Shown here in pieces: positions 59,807-64,000 of a stretch of DNA of 64,000 nucleotides. Source of the stretch: CAYNHF01 sp964397045 (GTDB lineage: Bacteria > Actinomycetota > Acidimicrobiia > Spongiisociales > UBA5794); the NCBI GenBank assembly GCA_964397045.1, contig CAYNHF010000011.1, positions 62,001-126,000 of the forward strand, read 5' to 3'. Both the position numbers and the translations under genes were made by a program. A model generated the notes under the pieces. It searched no databases, had not been told where the DNA came from, and saw only the letters and a program-made list of their open reading frames with translations. The first letter of the stretch is position 1, and each line of letters begins with the position of its first letter.

Positions 59807-62202
59807 AATTGACACTGAACTGGCTACGCGATTTCGTTGATCTGCCGACCTCCGACCCCGAGGTACTGCGGGAAGTGTTCGACAACCTCGGGTACGAAGT
59901 CGAGGAAATGGCAGAGCTGCTTCCCTCGTTCCGGGGCGTCGTCATCGGCAGGGTGGAATCGATCGCAGCTCACCCGGACGCAGACAAGATCCGGGTCTGC
60001 CAGGTCGACGTCGGCGGTGAGGTGCTCGAGATCATCTGTGGCGCATGGAACTTCGACGAGGGCGCTGTGGTTCCTGTGGCGGTGCCCGGGGCCATGCTCG
60101 GAGGGGAGTTCGAGATTACCCGCCGCGAGATTCGCGGCGTGGTGTCCAACGGCATGATTTGCTCCGAACAGGAACTCGAGATCGGAGAGGACTCGGCTGG
60201 GATCATGGTGCTCAACGCCGATTACCCGGAAGCCGCCCAACGAATCGGACAGGACTTCGCCGGACTGCTCGAGTATCCGGATACGTACTTCGAGATCGAC
60301 ATCAACCCGAACCGCCCGGACACGATGTCGGTGCTCGGTCTGGCGCGGGAGTTGGCCGCATACTTCGAGGTTTCGCTGCGAGAGCCAGACGTTGTGCTGG
60401 ACCTACAGGAGCCTTCGTCTGCAGTTTCCGTCGCGATCGAAGACGTCGTGGCGTGCCCCCGCTTCACAGCGCGCGAGGTGTGCAACATCGTCATTGGCCC
60501 TTCGCCTCACTGGCTGCGCGCCAGGCTCATTGCGGCCGGGGTACGACCGATCAGCAATGTCGTGGATGCAAGCAACTATGCCATGATCGAGATCGGCCAT
60601 CCCACCCACGCGTTCGATGCAGACCGCCTCGGTGACCGAATCGTCGTGAGGCGGGCACACGAAGGAGAAACGATCGTCACGCTCGACGACATCGAGCGAG
60701 AGCTCGTCTCTTCCGACATCGTCGTTACCGATGGTCAGCGCCCTGTTGCCATCGGCGGCGTCATGGGCGGGGCAGACACCGAAGTCCACGATGGCACCAC
60801 CAGGGTTGTGGTCGAGGCCGCGTACTGGGATCCACCTTCGATCATGCTGACATCGAAGCGGCTCGGGTTGCGGTCGGAGGCCTCGGCGCGCTTCGAGCGG
60901 GGCATGGATCCAGATTTCTGCGACGTAGCCGCAGATCGAGTTGCACAGCTGCTTGTTGAGATCGCAGGTGGCGCTGCGGTCGCCGGACTCATCGACGCCT
61001 ACCCGGAGCCAATCCGACCGCGCCACATCGAGCTTGCGGCAGCGGAGGTGACGAGGGTATTGGGTGCTGCCATCCCGGAGCAACAAGTCGCCGCCATCCT
61101 CACCAGGACCGGTTTCGGGGTGACGGGGACGGATCCCATGGATGTCGAAGTGCCGACGCGCCGTCCGGACGTCAGTCGTCCGGTCGACCTGATCGAAGAT
61201 GTGGCCCGCTTGTACGGATACGACAATCTGCCGGATCGAGTGGCAACCGGCCTGGGGGGTGGGCTTCCGGCTGCGGAAGTTCAACTGCGCAAGGTGCGTC
61301 GCCTGCTCGTTGGTGCCGGCTACAGCGAGACCTTGCTGTTCTCTTTCCTGGGACGGGCCGACCTCGATGCCATGCAGCTGCCTGCGGACGATCCCAGACG
61401 CCGTGGGGTTGGAGTGGTGCGCCCGATCAACGAAGACGAAGGGGTGCTGCGGACGACACTGCTGCCGGGGCTGCTGAAGGCCGCTGCCGTCAACCTGGGT
61501 CGCCACCTTGCCGGGGCTCGGCTCTTCGAGATCGGTTCGGTATTTCTCGCAGGCGAGGGCAAGCTGCCCGATCAACCCTCACATCTGGCTTTCGTTGGTG
61601 CCGGTGACGTCGCAGGTTGGTGGATGGAGGCGGCCTCGGTCCCCGACGTCTGGGACGGCCTCGGGCTCGTCCGCCTGCTGACCGAGTCAATGCGGGTGCC
61701 CGGAGTCGAACTGCTACCTTCGACAGCCCCCGGTTTCCATCCCGGCCGCTGTGCCGAGATCCGGGTAGAAGGCGAGACCGTGGGGATCGTGGGCGAAGTG
61801 CTTCCATCGGTGGCAGCCGGCTTCGGCCTCAAGGGCAGAGTGATGGCTGGGGAGATGCGACTCGACGCGCTGGTACGTGAAGCGTTGCCCTGGAATTTCG
61901 ACCCGCCGAGCACCTACCCGCCCGCCATCTTCGACCTCGCGTTCGAGGTCGACGCCGGGGTGCCGGCAGGGGCAGTGCTGGAAGCGGTCGATGCCGCAGC
62001 AGGAGAGGTGCTCGAACGCAGCGACCTTTTCGATGTCTTCTCCGGTGACCCGGTGCCCCCGGGACGTAAGAGCCTGGCGATTCGACTCACCTTGCGGGCA
62101 CCGGATCGAACGCTGACGGACGAAGAGGTGGGCCCGATTCGGCGCGAGGTCGTGGCGCAGGTCTCGGAAACGACCGGCGCGTCCTTGCGCGGAGAGGTGT
62201 GA
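59803..62202 (+). CDS. pheT: Phenylalanine-tRNA ligase beta subunit
   Basis: 799-residue subunit carrying tRNA binding and editing. Domains in order: B1 start (MKLTLNWLRDFVDLP); an EMAP-like tRNA-binding domain (VVIGRVESIAAHPDADKIRVC, about residues 45-155); the B3/B4 editing region (ISNVVDASNYAMIEIGHPTHAFD; GVMGGADTEV); the B5 domain; and a class II-like core (EDVARLYGYDNLPD). The C-terminal ferredoxin-like anticodon-binding domain contains YPPAIFDLAFEVDAGVPAG. Length and order are normal. Confidence 0.97.
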   Translation: MKLTLNWLRDFVDLPTSDPEVLREVFDNLGYEVEEMAELLPSFRGVVIGRVESIAAHPDADKIRVCQVDVGGEVLEIICGAWNFDEGAVVPVAVPGAMLGGEFEITRREIRGVVSNGMICSEQELEIGEDSAGIMVLNADYPEAAQRIGQDFAGLLEYPDTYFEIDINPNRPDTMSVLGLARELAAYFEVSLREPDVVLDLQEPSSAVSVAIEDVVACPRFTAREVCNIVIGPSPHWLRARLIAAGVRPISNVVDASNYAMIEIGHPTHAFDADRLGDRIVVRRAHEGETIVTLDDIERELVSSDIVVTDGQRPVAIGGVMGGADTEVHDGTTRVVVEAAYWDPPSIMLTSKRLGLRSEASARFERGMDPDFCDVAADRVAQLLVEIAGGAAVAGLIDAYPEPIRPRHIELAAAEVTRVLGAAIPEQQVAAILTRTGFGVTGTDPMDVEVPTRRPDVSRPVDLIEDVARLYGYDNLPDRVATGLGGGLPAAEVQLRKVRRLLVGAGYSETLLFSFLGRADLDAMQLPADDPRRRGVGVVRPINEDEGVLRTTLLPGLLKAAAVNLGRHLAGARLFEIGSVFLAGEGKLPDQPSHLAFVGAGDVAGWWMEAASVPDVWDGLGLVRLLTESMRVPGVELLPSTAPGFHPGRCAEIRVEGETVGIVGEVLPSVAAGFGLKGRVMAGEMRLDALVREALPWNFDPPSTYPPAIFDLAFEVDAGVPAGAVLEAVDAAAGEVLERSDLFDVFSGDPVPPGRKSLAIRLTLRAPDRTLTDEEVGPIRREVVAQVSETTGASLRGEV

Positions 62203-62203
62203 A

Positions 62204-63115
62204 ATGGACTTACTGATGGTGTCCGATCTGGGCTCAGCCGGGCTGGCTGCGGTGCTCGGGTTCTCGGCGCAAGCGAAGGCGAACCCAGCACAGTACGCAC
62301 ACGCACTCGATGGCAGCAGGGTGGGGCTCTTTTTCGAGAAGCCTTCCACCCGGACCCGGGTGTCGTGTGAGGTGGCGACGGTTGATCTGGGTGCTCATCC
62401 GGTGGTGCTGAAGGCGGACGAAGTAGGCCTCGGCAAGCGAGAGGCCGTGGCAGACGTGGCTCGCACCCTCGATCGGTATCTCGACGTTCTGGCGATGCGG
62501 GTGTTCTCTCATCGGAACCTCGAGGTCATTGCCGAGTACGCGGAAGCCCCCGTCATCAACCTGCTGTCGGACCGTTCCCACCCCTGTCAGGCTCTCGCCG
62601 ACCTCCAGACCATTGCAGAGCACAGGCAGCTCGCCGGGACCACGATCACCTTCATCGGAGACGGGAACAATGTGGCCCACTCTCTGATGATTGCCGGTGG
62701 CATGGCAGGTATGACGGTGCGGATCGTGACACCACCGGGCTATGGACCGGCTGAGGACGTCGTGGCCCAAGCGAGCGCTCTTGCAGCAGAGGCAGGTGGG
62801 GAGATCGTTGTAGGCACCGACGTACGTGAGCTGGTCGCAGGCACCGACGTGGTGTACACCGATGTGTGGGCCTCGATGGGCCAGGAATCCGAAGCTGCGG
62901 AACGACAAGCACTGTTTACCCAGTACCAGGTCGATCTGGGTCTCTTCGAATTGGCCTCCCCTGAGGCACTGTTCCTGCACTGCCTGCCTGCGCACCGTGA
63001 TGAGGAAGTCACCAACGAGGTCATCGAACATGGTCGCTCCCTCGTCTTCGATCAGGCGGAGAACCGAATGCACGCGTTCAAAGGATTGTTGTTGTATCTC
63101 GCCGCGGAGCGATGA
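62204..63115 (+). CDS. argF: Ornithine carbamoyltransferase
   Basis: Converts ornithine and carbamoyl phosphate to citrulline. The 303-residue protein has the carbamoyl-phosphate motif FFEKPSTRTRVS, the SDRSHPCQALADL segment, FIGDGNNVAHSL, the ornithine-binding Asp region VVYTDVWASMGQE and the catalytic Cys in FLHCLPAHRDEEV. It is the only arginine gene here. In mycobacteria pheT is followed by argCJBDF-R-G-H as I recall, so this may be the remnant of a dispersed arg cluster. It begins one base after the pheT stop. Confidence 0.96.
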   Translation: MDLLMVSDLGSAGLAAVLGFSAQAKANPAQYAHALDGSRVGLFFEKPSTRTRVSCEVATVDLGAHPVVLKADEVGLGKREAVADVARTLDRYLDVLAMRVFSHRNLEVIAEYAEAPVINLLSDRSHPCQALADLQTIAEHRQLAGTTITFIGDGNNVAHSLMIAGGMAGMTVRIVTPPGYGPAEDVVAQASALAAEAGGEIVVGTDVRELVAGTDVVYTDVWASMGQESEAAERQALFTQYQVDLGLFELASPEALFLHCLPAHRDEEVTNEVIEHGRSLVFDQAENRMHAFKGLLLYLAAER

Positions 63116-63672
63116 TCCGGGAAGCAGCCAATGTCGAGGAGCTCCTCACGGGACCGGTGTGGGAGGTGGCACCGCGACTCCTGGGCTCGAAGGTAACGAC
63201 GAGTTTCGCCGGTCGCCTCACCTCGGTGATGCTCACAGAGGTCGAGGCATATGCGGGCGCGGACGATCCGGCCAGCCACGCCTATCGCGGAGAAACCCCG
63301 CGTAACCGTTCCATGTTCGGTCCGACGGGGACGCTCTATGTTTATCGGTCCTACGGAATTCATTGGTGCATGAACATCGTGGTGGGCGGGGCGGGGACTG
63401 CCCACGCGGTCCTGCTGCGAGGCGGCAAGCCCACCGCGGGGATCGACACGATGGAATCACGACGGGGAAGAAGCGACCACCTGGCAGACGGCCCCGGCAA
63501 GCTGTGTCAAGCGTTGGCGGTCGATGGGGCAGCCGACGGCTCTTCGGTGTCCACAGGCCCTGTGTTAGTCACACCGGGCGAGTTGCCGCCGCACGCGACC
63601 GTGACGGCCACGCCGCGAGTCGGCATCTCTCGAGCGATTGACGTCCCGTGGCGCTGGGTAGTCACCGGATGA
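63112..63672 (+). CDS. mpg: 3-Methyladenine DNA glycosylase (Mpg/AAG family)
   Basis: Base-excision repair enzyme removing alkylated purines. The 186-residue protein has the AAG family segments LLGSKVTTSFAGR, the catalytic-Glu motif LTEVEAYAGADDPASHAYRG, RNRSMFGPTGTLYVYRSYGIH and GPGKLCQALAV. The ATG overlaps the argF stop. The order mpg-tyrS also occurs in mycobacteria. Confidence 0.93.
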   Translation: MIREAANVEELLTGPVWEVAPRLLGSKVTTSFAGRLTSVMLTEVEAYAGADDPASHAYRGETPRNRSMFGPTGTLYVYRSYGIHWCMNIVVGGAGTAHAVLLRGGKPTAGIDTMESRRGRSDHLADGPGKLCQALAVDGAADGSSVSTGPVLVTPGELPPHATVTATPRVGISRAIDVPWRWVVTG

Positions 63673-63684
63673 AGGCGGAGGGTC

Positions 63685-63690
63685 TACCCT
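63685..63690 (+). promoter_or_regulatory. Candidate -10 box of a leaderless tyrS transcript
   Basis: TACCCT ends eight bases before the tyrS ATG. No SD and no clear -35 box. Confidence 0.35.
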
Positions 63691-63698
63691 TCCGGGCC

Positions 63699-64000
63699 AT
63701 GTCAGGTGCGATGTCTCCCGAAGCTCAAGTGGCTTACCTCACCGACGGGATCGATACGCTGCTCCCGGAGGGTGAACTGCTGGACCGGATCGCGGAGGGC
63801 CGCTCCCTCCGTGTGAAGCTCGGAGTGGACCCGACCGCCCCCGATGTGACCCTGGGCTGGGCAGTTGTCTTCCGGCTGCTGCGCAAGTTCCAGGAGTGCG
63901 GGCACGTCGCGGTACTCATCGTCGGCGACTTCACCGCCCAGGTCGGAGATCCTTCCGGCCAAGGGGCGACGCGCAAGCGCTTGGGACCAGGCGAAGTGGG
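63699..64000 (+). CDS. tyrS: Tyrosine-tRNA ligase, 3' partial
   Basis: Open to the window edge; the first 100 residues are visible. They show a short N-terminal helix (MSPEAQVAYLTDGIDTL), then RSLRVKLGVDPTAPDVTLGW, KFQECGHVAVLIVGDFTAQ and VGDPSGQGATRKRL. This is the TyrRS (TyrZ-like) Rossmann core. The class I HIGH motif, usually HLGH in this context, reads TLGW, so both signature histidines are missing. The KMSKS region lies outside the window. A leaderless start at 63699 is suggested by an upstream -10-like box. Confidence 0.85.
   Translation, partial: MSGAMSPEAQVAYLTDGIDTLLPEGELLDRIAEGRSLRVKLGVDPTAPDVTLGWAVVFRLLRKFQECGHVAVLIVGDFTAQVGDPSGQGATRKRLGPGEV

Overview
The window is a GC-rich, gene-dense chromosomal segment from an actinobacterium. 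It is probably a lineage outside the mycolate-producing orders, and an Acidimicrobiia-like organism is my inference. Four things support the phylum: an actinobacterial integration host factor (mIHF); the PgsA-acyltransferase-PimA triad for phosphatidylinositol mannosides; a PriA lacking its helicase motifs; and gene order matching long stretches of the Mycobacterium tuberculosis map, recalled from memory (pgsA-patA-pimA-pdxST-yebC-ruvCAB-secDF-apt-rel; aroE-A24 peptidase-aroC-aroK-aroB-pepQ-efp-nusB; pyrR-B-C-carAB-pyrF-mihF; fmt-rpe-rib; infC-rpmI-rplT-tsnR; pheST-argF; mpg-tyrS). No phage, IS element, CRISPR array, rRNA or tRNA was seen. All genes but one (gltA) lie on the + strand, most overlap the next gene by 4-22 bases, and no intergenic gap exceeds 300 bases.

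Layout: 1-2.9 kb, an RND/MMPL exporter cut by the window edge plus a small membrane protein. 2.95-4.25 kb, citrate synthase (- strand). 4.36-6.9 kb, PIM lipid synthesis. 7-9.2 kb, PLP synthase and YebC. 9.25-11.35 kb, RuvCAB. 11.4-13.5 kb, queuosine genes queA-tgt. 13.6-16.5 kb, YajC-SecD-SecF. 16.5-20 kb, Apt, Rel and a metallo-beta-lactamase-fold hydrolase. 20-27.4 kb, aspS, rarA, a small membrane protein, hisS and alaS. 27.4-35.3 kb, ruvX, mltG, shikimate genes, an A24 peptidase, pepQ, efp and nusB. 35.3-44.3 kb, the complete de novo UMP operon under a PyrR leader. 44.3-51.8 kb, mihF, a CMP-kinase-like gene, rpoZ, coaBC, priA, def, fmt, rpe and a REC-GGDEF regulator. 51.8-55.4 kb, the riboflavin operon behind an FMN riboswitch. 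55.4-57.7 kb, infC-rpmI-rplT-tsnR behind an attenuator-like leader. 57.7-64 kb, hisN, pheST behind a Phe leader-peptide attenuator, argF, mpg and the start of tyrS.

The genes are housekeeping; the most informative content is regulatory and in exceptions to family norms. RNA control elements visible in the sequence are: a PyrR binding loop overlapping the Shine-Dalgarno (SD) of a 23-codon leader ORF whose stop overlaps pyrR; an FMN riboswitch whose P1 helix contains the ribD SD; an infC leader with uORF, terminator and duplicated pairing segment, followed by an AUC start codon; and a Phe-codon leader peptide with a textbook terminator before pheS. Several genes carry a TAnnnT box 6-9 bases before the start codon, suggesting leaderless transcripts. 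Oddities include an in-frame amber codon that removes the conserved Rel C-terminus, a CMP-kinase-like gene where gmk is expected, an archaeal/eukaryotic-looking HisRS, a class 1B PyrD without adjacent PyrK, and a TyrRS whose HIGH motif reads TLGW. I did not recognise a wholly new multi-gene system.
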